Positions 17,271 to 26,046 are shown, counted from the stretch's first letter. The stretch: 64,000 bases of DNA from Ahrensia marina (GCF_001293565.1 NZ_JXMU01000010.1:62001-126000); one strand, 5' to 3'. The notes: generated by a model not told the origin, from the sequence alone. A program made the numbers and translations.

Positions 17271-18797
17271 CTAGGCTTCGTCAAGTGCTTTTAAAAAGCG
17301 TTTACTATCGTCCCTGATGGCATCTTTCTTGTCATCGCTCATACGGTCCAGACTGCTATACATCATTCCCATGCGCTGGTTTTTGGAAAGCAGCTCCCGG
17401 TTTTCGACGAGAAAATTCCAGTAAAGATAATTATATGGGCAGGCTTTCGGGCCATTTTTCTTTGTCACACTGTAGCTGCACTGTCCGCAATAGTCCGACA
17501 TTTTGTTGATGTAAGATCCAGAAGACGCATAGGGTTTGGATGCAAAGACGCCGCCGTCCGCATAGAGCGCCATGCCCACAACATTCGGCATTTCCACCCA
17601 CTCATAAGCGTCGTGATAAACCAGTAGAAACCATTCCTGCACCTGTTTCGGGTCCAACCCCGCCAGCAGTGAGAAATTACCGATCACCATCAACCTTTGA
17701 ATGTGATGGGCATAAGCGTTTTGCTTCGTTTCACTGATTGCCTGATTAAGGCAGTTCATGTGCGTCTTTCCAGACCAAAACCATTCAGGCAAATCACGCT
17801 TTGCGTTGAACTCATTGGAAGATTCATAATCAGGCATTTTCATCCAGTAAATACCGCGAATAAACTCCCGCCAGCCGATGATTTGGCGAATAAAGCCTTC
17901 GACAGCATTTAAAGGCGCATTGCCCTCCTGATAAGCTTTTTCTGCCGCCTCGCAACACTCCAGCGCGCCAAGCAGACCGACATTGATCAAGGCTGATAAG
18001 TGAGAGTGATACATCAGCGCTTCATCCTGCACCATCGCATCCTGATGGGTGCCGAAATCCTCCAGTGCATTTTCGATGAACCAGTTTAAGTAATGCGTGG
18101 CCTGTCTGCGCGTCACTGGATATTCAAACGGCTTTAAATCGCCGAAATGGCTGTCGAAACGCTTTTCAACCAGCTTCAACACGTCACGTGTTATGGAATC
18201 GACAGACCAGTCCGGCCGATCAGGAAAACGCAAACCGTCCTTGGGAGGCTCCCTATTTTCCTTATCATAATTCCACTTGCCGCCCTCCGGCTCCTCACCG
18301 TTCATTAAAAGTCCGGTTTTCTTGCGCATCTCCCGGTAGAAATACTCCATACGCAATTCTTTTCGGCCATCCGCCCATTTTTCAAAATCTTGTTTGGTAC
18401 TTAGAAAACGGTCATCGCCACGCAGTTCAACATCAATATCGAACTTGTCAGACCACGACTTCTGCATTTCCAAAACACGGTATTCGCTGGCTTCGGTCGC
18501 AATAAGTTTTTCAATCGAATGGTGCTGAATTACTCTTTTCAACGCGGTGGTAAAATCAGCATCATCATGTTCATCCAGCCGCTTATAGACAACACTGTAG
18601 CCTTTGCTTTTCAAATCTTCGGCAAAGTGCCTCATCGCCGAGAAAATAAATGCGATCTTTTTCTTATGGTGCCGCACATACGTGGCTTCGCCCCACACTT
18701 CGCACATAAGCACGATGTCGTTTTTCTTATCCGCATCATTGAGTGCCGAGAGGTCTGTCGATAATTGGTCACCCAATATGAAACGAAGTGTCGTCAT
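17271..18797 (-). CDS. Iron-sulfur bacterial cryptochrome/photolyase (PhrB, (6-4)-type)
   Basis: A 508-residue protein starting MTTLRFILGDQLS at 18797, with AAAGG eight bases upstream (a longer start at 18836 lacks a site). The N-terminal Rossmann domain holds EVWGEATYVRHHKKK and the C-terminal FAD domain GWREFIRGIYW. Cysteines in MNCLNQA, DYCGQCSY and KACPYN match the four ligands of the 4Fe-4S cluster in the Agrobacterium PhrB family, which repairs (6-4) photoproducts with blue light and uses a lumazine antenna. It is a different lineage from the class I photolyase at 59449. Confidence 0.9.
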   Translation of the reverse strand: MTTLRFILGDQLSTDLSALNDADKKNDIVLMCEVWGEATYVRHHKKKIAFIFSAMRHFAEDLKSKGYSVVYKRLDEHDDADFTTALKRVIQHHSIEKLIATEASEYRVLEMQKSWSDKFDIDVELRGDDRFLSTKQDFEKWADGRKELRMEYFYREMRKKTGLLMNGEEPEGGKWNYDKENREPPKDGLRFPDRPDWSVDSITRDVLKLVEKRFDSHFGDLKPFEYPVTRRQATHYLNWFIENALEDFGTHQDAMVQDEALMYHSHLSALINVGLLGALECCEAAEKAYQEGNAPLNAVEGFIRQIIGWREFIRGIYWMKMPDYESSNEFNAKRDLPEWFWSGKTHMNCLNQAISETKQNAYAHHIQRLMVIGNFSLLAGLDPKQVQEWFLLVYHDAYEWVEMPNVVGMALYADGGVFASKPYASSGSYINKMSDYCGQCSYSVTKKNGPKACPYNYLYWNFLVENRELLSKNQRMGMMYSSLDRMSDDKKDAIRDDSKRFLKALDEA

Positions 18798-18996
18798 GCT
18801 GTCGGCCTTTGAACTGAACAACCAAACTACCAACAAACATAGCGGTCATTCATGCAGTTCAAGAGCATAAAGCGCAGCGAATAGCCGTAACAACAGCGCT
18901 TAACTTGCAAACTGCTTTAACTTTTCCCCTTAAGCGATTCTTTAAAAATACTTTTCAAACCCAATCAACAAACTGATTTATGTTTCAGCGCCCAAA

Positions 18997-19029
18997 CAAA
19001 AACGCCCGCTGAGATAAACTCAACGGGCG
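18997..19029 (-). terminator. Rho-independent terminator of tig
   Basis: On the minus strand CGCCCGUUGAG (19029-19019) pairs with CUCAGCGGGCG (19013-19003) with one G-U pair and a 5-base loop, followed by a U-rich run (UUUUUGUUUG). It starts about 25 bases after the tig stop. Confidence 0.85.
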
Positions 19030-19054
19030 ATTAAAATACTTGAATGAAAAGTGC

Positions 19055-20470
19055 TTATTCAGCGTCTTTTTTCTTTGCAGCAGCTTTTTTCTTAGGTGCC
19101 GCTTTTTTCTTTGCAGGCTTTTCTTCGGCTTCAGCTTCATCATCAGCCATCAGCTCTTCTTTGGAGACTGTTTTGTCAGTCACATCAACCTGAGTGAGCA
19201 GGTGATCAACTGTCTTCTCTTCAAAGATAGGCGCGCGAAGGTTGGCAACAGCATCCGGATTCTTCTGGAAGAATTCATAGATCTGCTTTTCCTGACCAGG
19301 ATACTGGCGAACTTGTGCCATAAGCGCTTGTTGCATTTCCTGTTCGCTAACCTGAATTTCGGCCTTCTCGCCAATTTCAGAAAGAACAAGACCCAGACGA
19401 ACACGGCGCTCTGCAAGAGCAAGATATTCGGCGCGCGCCTCTTCTTCTGTTGTGTCTTCATCCGCAAATGTACGGCCGGCTTCTTCAAGCTCGGAAGTGA
19501 TTTGCGTCCAGATATTGTTGAACTCGGTATCAACCAGTTTTTGCGGTGATTCCAGCTCATACATTTTATCAAGCGCATCGAGAAGCTGACGCTTAACTTT
19601 CTGGCGGGTCATGCCGCCATACTGGCTTTCGATCTGTTCACGCACGACTTCGCGAAGACGGTCAGCAGTTTCAAGACCAAGCTTGGCTGCAAGATCATCG
19701 TTGATTTCAACCTTTTCGGCCTTTTCGACGAGCTTCACTTCAACATCAAACTCAGCATCTTTACCCGCAAGATGCGCAGCCTGATATTCTTCAGGGAATG
19801 TCACTTTAACAACTGTTTTATCGCCGGCTTTTTTGCCGATAAGCTGGTCTTCAAAGCCAGGAATAAATTGGCCTGAGCCAAGTACAAGCTGACCATTATC
19901 GTCAGCACCGCCTTCAAAAAGCTCGCCGTCAACTTTGCCTGCATAAGACATAGTGATGCGATCGCCTTCTTCAGCCTTGCCTTTTTTCTCGGAATATTCA
20001 GCTGCTGACTGCGCAATTTTCAATACCTGCTCGTCAACTTCAGAGTCAGGAATATCAACAACTTCGCGTGTTACCTTAATACCGGAATAATCTTTGATTT
20101 CGATGTCAGGAATAACTTCATATGAAAGCGAGAATTCGAAGTCGGCTTTGCCGTCGAGCACTTTTTGTGCTTCGGCTTCGTCTTCTGTCATTTGAACTTC
20201 TGGCTGCGTCGCAGAACGCTCTTTGCGGTCGGCAAGAACTGTGCGCGGTGTTTCGTTCAGAATTTCGTTTACAGTCTCAGCCATAAATGACTTGCCGTAC
20301 ATTTTACGCAAATGCGAAGCAGGCACTTTACCAGGGCGGAAACCGTTTAGTTTAACCTTGCCCTTTGCGTCTTCGAGCTTTTCGGTCAGCTTAGCTTCAA
20401 GATCGGCCTGAGGCACCACAATCTTGATTTCGCGTTTCAGGCCCTCATTAAGGGTTTCAGTGACCTGCAT
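19055..20470 (-). CDS. tig: Trigger factor (ribosome-bound chaperone and peptidyl-prolyl isomerase)
   Basis: A 471-residue protein beginning [15 protein letters not shown]. The ribosome-docking loop [12 protein letters not shown] is at about residues 42-53, the FKBP-type isomerase domain lies around [20 protein letters not shown], and the helical C-terminal chaperone domain follows. The tail is extended by a Lys/Ala-rich stretch ([20 protein letters not shown]). It meets nascent chains at the ribosome exit. AAGG precedes ATG 20470; longer starts run into the upstream tRNA gene. It follows tRNA-Leu(TAG) and ends in a strong terminator. Confidence 0.96.
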   Translation of the reverse strand: MQVTETLNEGLKREIKIVVPQADLEAKLTEKLEDAKGKVKLNGFRPGKVPASHLRKMYGKSFMAETVNEILNETPRTVLADRKERSATQPEVQMTEDEAEAQKVLDGKADFEFSLSYEVIPDIEIKDYSGIKVTREVVDIPDSEVDEQVLKIAQSAAEYSEKKGKAEEGDRITMSYAGKVDGELFEGGADDNGQLVLGSGQFIPGFEDQLIGKKAGDKTVVKVTFPEEYQAAHLAGKDAEFDVEVKLVEKAEKVEINDDLAAKLGLETADRLREVVREQIESQYGGMTRQKVKRQLLDALDKMYELESPQKLVDTEFNNIWTQITSELEEAGRTFADEDTTEEEARAEYLALAERRVRLGLVLSEIGEKAEIQVSEQEMQQALMAQVRQYPGQEKQIYEFFQKNPDAVANLRAPIFEEKTVDHLLTQVDVTDKTVSKEELMADDEAEAEEKPAKKKAAPKKKAAAKKKDAE

Positions 20471-20581
20471 ATCATAACCTTCTTTTTTCGCATGGCATTG
20501 CACGAGGTCTATAACCACCTCCATGCGCCGGGTAAATCGCATTGGTAGAACCTGCCCTAACGCAGGCAGACCGACCCCGGC

Positions 20582-20666
20582 TGGTGCGGATAGAGGGAGT
20601 CGAACCCCCACGCCTTGCGGCGCTGGAACCTAAATCCAGTGCGTCTACCAGTTCCGCCATATCCGC
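20582..20666 (-). tRNA. tRNA-Leu (anticodon TAG)
   Basis: An 85-base class II tRNA on the minus strand. GCGGATA pairs with TATCCGC, discriminator A, encoded CCA. The anticodon stem CTGGA/TCCAG holds loop TTTAGGT, anticodon TAG. It has a long variable arm and T-loop TTCGACT. It reads CUN codons. It lies 111 bases upstream of tig on the same strand. Confidence 0.97.
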
Positions 20667-20754
20667 AAACCAGCACGCCGAGGCGTATGGTCAGTCGCGG
20701 CTCCTATACCACCGCATTCGCAGTGATCAAATAGAAAATGATCAAAAAAGTGTC

Positions 20755-21348
20755 TTAATAGAGAACTTCTGTTAAAAAGTTTCGTTCTCCCTGCCTTAAA
20801 GCCTTAATTTGCGGGCTTCCGTCGGCCGAAACTGCGACAACAATGTCGGTAACTTCTCCATCCCGCATACGTTTTTCCAGGTCAGGAGCCACTGTTTCGG
20901 ATGCATAAAAGCGCTCAATCCCGAATTTTATGGACACATGTCCCTCATTTTCTTTGTCAATGAGCCGGTAAACAGTGCTCAAAGTCCCTTTAATGAACAG
21001 ACCTGATTCCGGCGTTTGCAATTGCAGACGAGCATATTCATGTCTGCCCTCGTCATTTTCCTGAACAATCACATAGATTGGCCGCCCCTCGTAAATCGTA
21101 TTTTTGTAATCGGGAAACAGCTCGGCGAAATCTTTCACAACAATTTGGCTAATACCGAAATTGAGCCGCACATAACGTCCGCGCAAAAAATCCCGCGGGT
21201 CTATCGGTTGCGTTTTTAAAACGATCTCCTGCCCGTCCCGCAGAATAGATGCCCTGCTCTCAATCATCCACAGAACGGATACCCACATCAAAGCAATGGT
21301 GAATAGTGCTCCGGCAAGGTGATACGTTTTTTTTGCCTGTTTATTCAT
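20755..21348 (-). CDS. GDYXXLXY-domain membrane-anchored protein
   Basis: A 197-residue protein with one N-terminal membrane helix (LAGALFTIALMWVSVLWMI) and a periplasmic domain containing LKTQPIDPRDFLRGRYVRLNF, where GRYVRLNF is the motif that names the family. The function is unknown. Its ATG overlaps the stop of the upstream DUF2157 gene (ATGA), a pairing often seen for these families, which suggests the two proteins act together. Confidence 0.82.
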   Translation of the reverse strand: MNKQAKKTYHLAGALFTIALMWVSVLWMIESRASILRDGQEIVLKTQPIDPRDFLRGRYVRLNFGISQIVVKDFAELFPDYKNTIYEGRPIYVIVQENDEGRHEYARLQLQTPESGLFIKGTLSTVYRLIDKENEGHVSIKFGIERFYASETVAPDLEKRMRDGEVTDIVVAVSADGSPQIKALRQGERNFLTEVLY

Positions 21349-22556
21349 GATGCCGCTGCCTCATCTTTATTCTTTGTTGAAGCAAACCGCTTTTCCATCC
21401 GGTAAACAAAGCTTGCCACAACAACTAGGAAAACCGCCAAAAGCATCAAGAAGCCTGATGTCGAAACCATTGAAGAGATTGTCTCCGCATAAAGGTAGAA
21501 AACTTCAATAAGGAAAATCGCGTAGCACAGGTAGCGAACAGGGACATGTTCTTTGCCGTGCCGATACAGTGTCAGCAAAATAAATCCGATCACCAAACCC
21601 GCAAGCACAAAGGAAAACAGACCTTCATCACCAAACTCGTGCAATGCAAGAAGCGCGAAACATCCTGCAATAAAACTGAACTCTACCCTGTTGCGGGTGA
21701 AAAAGCCTGATTTACGTGCCGCGTCAGGAGACGGCAACATAATAAAATAGGTTGCTGCCAGAAGCATGCTTCCCCAGATGACTTGGCGCACAATATCCGG
21801 CAGATCAAAAAACCATTCTAGCCCGTCAATAATCTCTTCCAAAATCCACCAGGCAATATCAGCCGCAAGCGGCAGTAGACCCGCCGCAGCAGCGATGAGC
21901 ACCATCGTCTTGGCCCATTTCGAGTTGAGCAGCAAAGAAACAAGCAGCGCAGCGCCCAGCGCGGCATAAAAAACCCAGACCGGCAGACTTAGAAGATTGG
22001 CCGGATCCGGTCCTACAAAATGCCACTGGGTCCAGAAAAATAGTGCGCCGCCCGTCAGCACCAGCGAACGCACAGCAATGGCACCGGCTCCCAAACCGAC
22101 AGCATACAATAAAGCAGCGCCGCGTTCGTCGCCTGAAATATGATACATTTGCGCCACAAGAGCGACAGCGCTCAAAAAAGCACCGCCCGCGATCAAATAG
22201 CAAGCCTCTTCCACATATCGGGATTTGGTGCCATAGCGCCCATGAACGAATACACCGCCCAAAAGTCCGGCTGCCACAATACACAAAATACCGATCGTGC
22301 GCACCAATCGCGGTATCGCCTCCCAGTTTGAGGCGATCAACAATGCTACACTTGCGGCAAAGCAGATGGCTGCAAAGACTACCAACACCTGAAAGAACGA
22401 GAATCGTCTCGTTACTCTTTTGGTCGTCGAAGGACTACCGAATGCTTTTTTCGCTGCGGATGCGTTGATATCTGCCAGCAATGATACGGCAACTTGGTCA
22501 TCGATCACGCCACGTTTTTGCCAATCTTGAATTTGGCGCTCTATCAAACTGGACAA
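21345..22556 (-). CDS. DUF2157 polytopic membrane protein
   Basis: A 403-residue protein. A short cytoplasmic head (LIERQIQDWQKRGVIDDQV, the DUF2157 region) is followed by about ten membrane helices starting near FFQVLVVFAAICFAASVAL. There is no catalytic motif. The first codon is TTG with GGAG five bases upstream. It is translationally coupled to the GDYXXLXY gene by a 4-base overlap. The function of the pair is not known; an envelope role is likely. Confidence 0.82.
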   Translation of the reverse strand: MSSLIERQIQDWQKRGVIDDQVAVSLLADINASAAKKAFGSPSTTKRVTRRFSFFQVLVVFAAICFAASVALLIASNWEAIPRLVRTIGILCIVAAGLLGGVFVHGRYGTKSRYVEEACYLIAGGAFLSAVALVAQMYHISGDERGAALLYAVGLGAGAIAVRSLVLTGGALFFWTQWHFVGPDPANLLSLPVWVFYAALGAALLVSLLLNSKWAKTMVLIAAAAGLLPLAADIAWWILEEIIDGLEWFFDLPDIVRQVIWGSMLLAATYFIMLPSPDAARKSGFFTRNRVEFSFIAGCFALLALHEFGDEGLFSFVLAGLVIGFILLTLYRHGKEHVPVRYLCYAIFLIEVFYLYAETISSMVSTSGFLMLLAVFLVVVASFVYRMEKRFASTKNKDEAAAS

Positions 22557-22637
22557 GTTAACTCCAAAACTGATATTTTTCAGACATTTAGCGCCTTATA
22601 CCACACCCGCATCCAGTTAATAAACAGGGCAAAATTG

Positions 22638-22667
22638 TGCAATGCACAATTGCATGGGGCCTATGCA
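22638..22667 (+). promoter_or_regulatory. Upstream element of DUF1127 gene 1: four TGCA words (LysR-type-like box)
   Basis: TGCA occurs at 22638, 22643, 22651 and 22664. The last two form TGCAT-N7-ATGCA, an interrupted palindrome of LysR-type shape, and TTGTGC-AAT-GCACAA (22635-22649) is a second palindrome just before it. The same arrangement, with identical offsets (0, 5, 13, 26), recurs at 23066-23095 before the second DUF1127 gene. It ends 99 bases ahead of the start codon. Confidence 0.5.
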
Positions 22668-22766
22668 TAAATAGCTCTGGTCAAATGCGCTGCCGGGGCA
22701 TACATGGCGGCCAACAGAATTAAAAACACAAGAAAATACTTGTGATGATCACGATAGGATAATGAA

Positions 22767-22919
22767 ATGAACATCAAACGCTCTTTTACAGCGTGGCGTC
22801 AAGCTCGCCGCACATTCAACGAACTTTCACGCCTTTCTGCACGTGAATTGAATGACTTAGGCATTAACCGCGGCGATATCGCTTCAATCGCGCGTCAGTC
22901 TTACCAAATCGAACGTTAA
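22767..22919 (+). CDS. DUF1127 micro-protein 1
   Basis: Fifty residues: MNIKRSFTAWRQARR, then LSRLSARELNDLGINRGDIA, ending SYQIER. The LSxREL-x-DLGIxRxDI pattern is the DUF1127 signature; these proteins are basic, Arg-rich and common in alphaproteobacteria, where some are thought to bind RNA or affect phosphate and carbon physiology. AGGA lies seven to eight bases before the ATG. It is followed within six bases by hairpins with CCUCCC loops, and so is the second copy 258 bases downstream. Confidence 0.9.
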   Translation: MNIKRSFTAWRQARRTFNELSRLSARELNDLGINRGDIASIARQSYQIER

Positions 22920-22924
22920 GTATA

Positions 22925-23033
22925 GAAGCCGCTTTCTCTCCTCCCAATTAATAGCGGCTTCCGAGGGTCGGTTCCTCCCGCCAACCCTCATACATAAAGC
23001 ACCTGCTGGTCCTTCCACCGGCAGGTGTTTTTT
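22925..23033 (+). ncRNA. CCUCCC-loop hairpin RNA 1 (CcsR/cuckoo-type), downstream of DUF1127 gene 1
   Basis: Three consecutive stem-loops. SL1: GAAGCCGCU (22925-22933) pairs with AGCGGCUUC (22953-22961), the loop containing CUCCUCCC. SL2: GAGGGU (22963-22968) pairs with ACCCUC (22984-22989), the loop containing CCUCCC at 22974-22979. SL3 is the terminator at 23000-23033. Small RNAs with anti-Shine-Dalgarno-like CCUCC loops processed from DUF1127 transcripts are known in Rhodobacter (CcsR) and as the cuckoo family in other alphaproteobacteria. The family assignment is by architecture only. Confidence 0.72.
23000..23033 (+). terminator. Rho-independent terminator after DUF1127 gene 1 and its RNA
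   Basis: CACCTGC (23000-23006) pairs with GCAGGTG (23021-23027), followed by six T (23028-23033). It closes the first DUF1127/RNA unit, so the second unit probably has its own promoter. Confidence 0.85.
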
Positions 23034-23065
23034 GTTTTGGATCACTAAAAAGCTTCGAAATATAT

Positions 23066-23095
23066 TGCACTGCAAAAATGCATGAGTGCTATGCA
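23066..23095 (+). promoter_or_regulatory. Upstream element of DUF1127 gene 2: four TGCA words
   Basis: TGCA at 23066, 23071, 23079 and 23092, including TGCAT-N7-ATGCA (23079-23095). It matches the element at 22638-22667 in 24 of 30 positions by direct comparison and ends 81 bases before the start codon. It lies right after the terminator of the first unit, where a promoter for the second unit is expected. Confidence 0.5.
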
Positions 23096-23176
23096 GCATT
23101 ACGTCTACTAAAATCGATTTAAATGTCCATATTGGGGCAGTTAGACGGTTCAAACGAACACAGAAAGAAATTAAAG

Positions 23177-23332
23177 ATGTCAATTGCACGTTCATTCAAC
23201 ACATGGCGCACAGCGCGTCGCACAGCACATCAGTTGTCTCGCCTCTCCAATCGCGAGTTGGCCGATGTAGGTATCAAGCGCGAAGCAATTTACGAAATTG
23301 CATTGAAATCAGCGCGTGGAAACACAATCTAA
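23177..23332 (+). CDS. DUF1127 micro-protein 2
   Basis: Fifty-one residues: MSIARSFNTWRTARR, then LSRLSNRELADVGIKREAI, ending SARGNTI. It carries the same DUF1127 signature as copy 1 and is clearly a paralogue, though the C-terminal ten residues differ. ATG 23177 is preferred over an in-frame ATG at 23123 because the family N terminus starts here. It is followed by a CCUCCC-loop hairpin and terminator. Confidence 0.9.
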   Translation: MSIARSFNTWRTARRTAHQLSRLSNRELADVGIKREAIYEIALKSARGNTI

Positions 23333-23361
23333 GCTGTATCAAAAAATTCAGAGTTTATTGG

Positions 23362-23439
23362 GTGGCTCGCATTCTTTCCTCCCAGAAAAGCGAACCACGA
23401 TAAAAACACCCGTCGGATCCTCCCCCCGGCGGGTGTTTT
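23362..23439 (+). ncRNA. CCUCCC-loop hairpin RNA 2 (CcsR/cuckoo-type), downstream of DUF1127 gene 2
   Basis: SL1: GUGG-C-UCGC (23362-23370) pairs with GCGA-A-CCAC (23390-23398) with one C/A mismatch, the loop holding CCUCCC at 23378-23383. SL2 is the terminator hairpin, whose loop itself contains CCUCCCC (23419-23425). The first locus has two CCUCCC loops plus a terminator; this one has one plus a CCUCCCC terminator loop. Same reasoning and caveats as for RNA 1. Confidence 0.7.
23403..23439 (+). terminator. Rho-independent terminator after DUF1127 gene 2
   Basis: CACCCGUCGG (23407-23416) pairs with CCGGCGGGUG (23426-23435) with one U-G pair; flanking AAAA/UUUU (23436-23439) extends the stem and supplies the U-run. 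Confidence 0.85.
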
Positions 23440-23479
23440 GTATTGTTGAACCATAATCACATTCACGCTATTTGAGCGC

Positions 23480-24901
23480 ATGACAAAAAAAACCATTCAC
23501 ATTATCGGCGGCGGACTTGCCGGATCAGAAGCTGCCTGGCAAATCGCTCAAAATGGCGGCAAAGCCATACTTCATGAAATGCGCGGTGTGCGTGGCACCG
23601 AAGCGCATAAGACAGACGGTCTGGCCGAACTGGTTTGCTCCAATTCGTTTCGCTCGGATGATTCCGATCTGAACGCAGTCGGCCTCATTCACCACGAAAT
23701 GCGTCTGGCTGGATCTTTGATTATTGCCTGTGCCGATCAGGTTCAGGTACCGGCAGGTTCTGCGCTTGCGGTGGACCGTGACGGCTTTTCTGACCTTGTC
23801 ACCGAGAAAATTGCGAAGCATCCTGACATTGAAGTCGTACGTGAAGAGATTACGGGCCTGCCGCCGCGTGAATGGGAGCAGACTATCATTGCGACCGGCC
23901 CGTTGACAGCACCGGCACTTGCCGAAGCCATTCAGCAGGAAACCGGTGCGGAAGCATTGGCATTTTTTGACGCCATCGCACCGATTATCCATTTTGATTC
24001 GCTCGACATGGACACATGCTGGTTCCAGTCACGCTACGACAAGGTCGGCCCCGGCGGTAACGGCAAGGACTATATCAACTGCCCGATGAATGAAGCAGAA
24101 TATAATGCTTTTATTGATGCGTTGATTGCCGGCGATACAACCGACTTTAAAGAGTGGGAAGGCACACCCTATTTTGACGGCTGTCTGCCGATTGAAGTCA
24201 TGGCGGAACGTGGCCGCGAAACCTTGCGCCATGGCCCGATGAAGCCAATGGGCCTTACAAACGCGCATAAACGTGACGAAAAGCCTTATGCGGTTGTTCA
24301 GCTTCGACAGGACAACGCTCTGGGCACGCTCTATAATATGGTCGGCTTCCAAACCAAGCTTCGGTACGGCGCTCAAACCGATATTCTGCGCATGATACCC
24401 GGCCTGCAAAATGCCGAATTTGCACGTCTGGGTGGCCTGCACCGCAATACCTACCTTAACTCGCCAACTTTGTTGGCAGAGGATTTGACGCTTAAATCAC
24501 GTCCGGGATTGCGCTTTGCAGGACAAATTACCGGCTGTGAAGGTTATGTGGAATCAGCAGCAATGGGCTTGCTTGCAGGACGTTTTGCGCTTGCAGAGGC
24601 GTCCGGTGAAAAGCCCCATTTACCGCCCGTGACAACAGCCTTTGGCGCACTGCTGAACCACATTACCGTTGGCCATCTTGCTCACGAAGAAGAAAGCGGC
24701 AAGCGCTCGTTCCAGCCGATGAATGTCAATTTCGGCCTGTTCCCGCCGCTTGAAGCTGGTGCCATTCAAAAACCGGAGGGCCATGTCGGCCGTTTTCGTG
24801 GTAAGGATAAGGCACAGGCCAAGAAACGGGCTTACACGGCACGTGCTAAAATAGCTGTTCGTGAATGGTTGGGCATCGCCTCGCAACAAGCTGCGGAGTA
24901 A
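23480..24901 (+). CDS. trmFO: Methylenetetrahydrofolate--tRNA-(uracil-5-)-methyltransferase TrmFO
   Basis: A 473-residue flavoprotein with [18 protein letters not shown] at the N terminus, [12 protein letters not shown] near residue 53, [10 protein letters not shown] and the conserved [14 protein letters not shown] (FAD-binding) near residue 350. It makes ribothymidine at position 54 of tRNAs using methylenetetrahydrofolate and FADH2. It is one of three tRNA-modification-type proteins in the window (with MnmD and its FAD neighbour). A 97-residue gene follows after four bases. Confidence 0.96.
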   Translation: MTKKTIHIIGGGLAGSEAAWQIAQNGGKAILHEMRGVRGTEAHKTDGLAELVCSNSFRSDDSDLNAVGLIHHEMRLAGSLIIACADQVQVPAGSALAVDRDGFSDLVTEKIAKHPDIEVVREEITGLPPREWEQTIIATGPLTAPALAEAIQQETGAEALAFFDAIAPIIHFDSLDMDTCWFQSRYDKVGPGGNGKDYINCPMNEAEYNAFIDALIAGDTTDFKEWEGTPYFDGCLPIEVMAERGRETLRHGPMKPMGLTNAHKRDEKPYAVVQLRQDNALGTLYNMVGFQTKLRYGAQTDILRMIPGLQNAEFARLGGLHRNTYLNSPTLLAEDLTLKSRPGLRFAGQITGCEGYVESAAMGLLAGRFALAEASGEKPHLPPVTTAFGALLNHITVGHLAHEEESGKRSFQPMNVNFGLFPPLEAGAIQKPEGHVGRFRGKDKAQAKKRAYTARAKIAVREWLGIASQQAAE

Positions 24902-24905
24902 GATC

Positions 24906-25199
24906 ATGGGTGACGACAAAGTCATTGTCGAAAATGTCAATATTCCAGGACAAACCTCCCGCGTTGACGCGTCTAAATATGATGCGATGAAGAAAGCTTT
25001 ACTTGCCGTTCTGCCGGATACGACACCGGGCATGACCGCAGCAGAAATGAAAAAAGCACTTTTGCCCCATTTACCCGATGATCTGTTTCCGCAGGGAAAA
25101 ACATCCGGCTGGTGGATGAAATGTGTCCAGCTTGACCTTGAAGCTAAAAAACTGGTGGCGCGTGAAAATTCAAAACCACTGCGTTTTTACAAACTCTGA
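24906..25199 (+). CDS. Small conserved protein, function unknown
   Basis: Ninety-seven residues, soluble, starting MGDDKVIVENVNIPGQTSRV, with a predicted helix DAMKKALLAVLP and WWMKCVQLDLEAKKLVARE, which looks like a winged-helix-type ending. I do not recognise a named family with confidence. It starts four bases after the trmFO stop and is probably co-transcribed with it. Confidence 0.7.
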   Translation: MGDDKVIVENVNIPGQTSRVDASKYDAMKKALLAVLPDTTPGMTAAEMKKALLPHLPDDLFPQGKTSGWWMKCVQLDLEAKKLVARENSKPLRFYKL

Positions 25200-25215
25200 T
25201 TAGAGCCAAGCTCTT

Positions 25216-26046
25216 TTAAAGCTTTGTCGCATAGCGGGTAAGATACCACTGCGCCGTAAAAGGTGAAATGCCGAACGGTTCAAAAGCAATGTCGCCGCCA
25301 CGCTTTTCCGCACGCTTGAATATCGGTTGGCAAATTCCGAGAAGAATAAAGGCGCTGCGCTGCTCTTTTGGCAATGCGCCAATGGCAGTCTCGGCCTTCT
25401 GCAAGTGATCGCGCCCAAGTGCGGTGAGCGCAGAAACCGTGCCATTAGCTGATGATGGATCGTCCAAAGATAGAAATTGCGCATCGGACAGGCCACTAAT
25501 CTGCAACAATTCCTTAGGTACAAAAATCTGACCGCGCACACGATGCTGCGCCATGCGCCGTAATAGTTGCGCAATGCCATAAGCAATACCGGCATGACCG
25601 GCAGCATCGCCGTTTTCCGGTGCTTGGCCGGTCAGGATTTGCGCCAGCATCTGAAAGAGAACCGACCGCGTTTCACCCAGATAGCCCTCAAAATCGGCCA
25701 GACCTGGCATTGGATCATTATAAAGGTCAAAAATGCGCGCTTCACAAAGCGCGTCAAATGCATGGCCTGGCAAATTATATTGCTCGATTGTTGAGAGCAG
25801 AGCCTCGCCGACCGGATGTTGCCTGCCCTCTTCGGGACGCAGACCCGTCGCAACATCGCGCCACCACTGCAGCCGTATTTCACCCGGCAAAGCTTCGGAA
25901 ACAAGATCACGTATGCGGTTAATCTCGGCATTGAAAGCCCATAAGGCTGCCGCCGCTTCCCGCTTGTCCTCGCTCAGGAAAAGGCTCGCAATGTAAGCTT
26001 CGCGATCAACATCGCGCAAATGATTGAGGATCGGCGTTTTGCTCAT
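25216..26046 (-). CDS. Squalene/phytoene synthase-like protein (NDUFAF6-like)
   Basis: A 276-residue protein with the all-helical squalene/phytoene synthase fold. The places where prenyl synthases carry Asp-rich metal motifs are altered: NAEINRIRDLVSEAL in the first and AQLLRRMAQHRVRGQIFVP in the second. GEIRLQWWRDV matches the branch that includes mitochondrial NDUFAF6, a complex I assembly factor. An active prenyl transferase therefore seems unlikely. It lies downstream of the Mth938-like gene and SecDF. Confidence 0.78.
   Translation of the reverse strand: MSKTPILNHLRDVDREAYIASLFLSEDKREAAAALWAFNAEINRIRDLVSEALPGEIRLQWWRDVATGLRPEEGRQHPVGEALLSTIEQYNLPGHAFDALCEARIFDLYNDPMPGLADFEGYLGETRSVLFQMLAQILTGQAPENGDAAGHAGIAYGIAQLLRRMAQHRVRGQIFVPKELLQISGLSDAQFLSLDDPSSANGTVSALTALGRDHLQKAETAIGALPKEQRSAFILLGICQPIFKRAEKRGGDIAFEPFGISPFTAQWYLTRYATKL

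Noticed and set aside
20472-20660. Open frame and N-terminal extension of tig reaching 20611
   Set aside because: It covers tRNA-Leu(TAG), and trigger factor begins at MQVTETL with its own ribosome site.
22884-23195. 103-codon minus-strand frame across the DUF1127 region
   Set aside because: It is antisense to two DUF1127 units with clear starts, hairpins and terminators, and shows no family motif.
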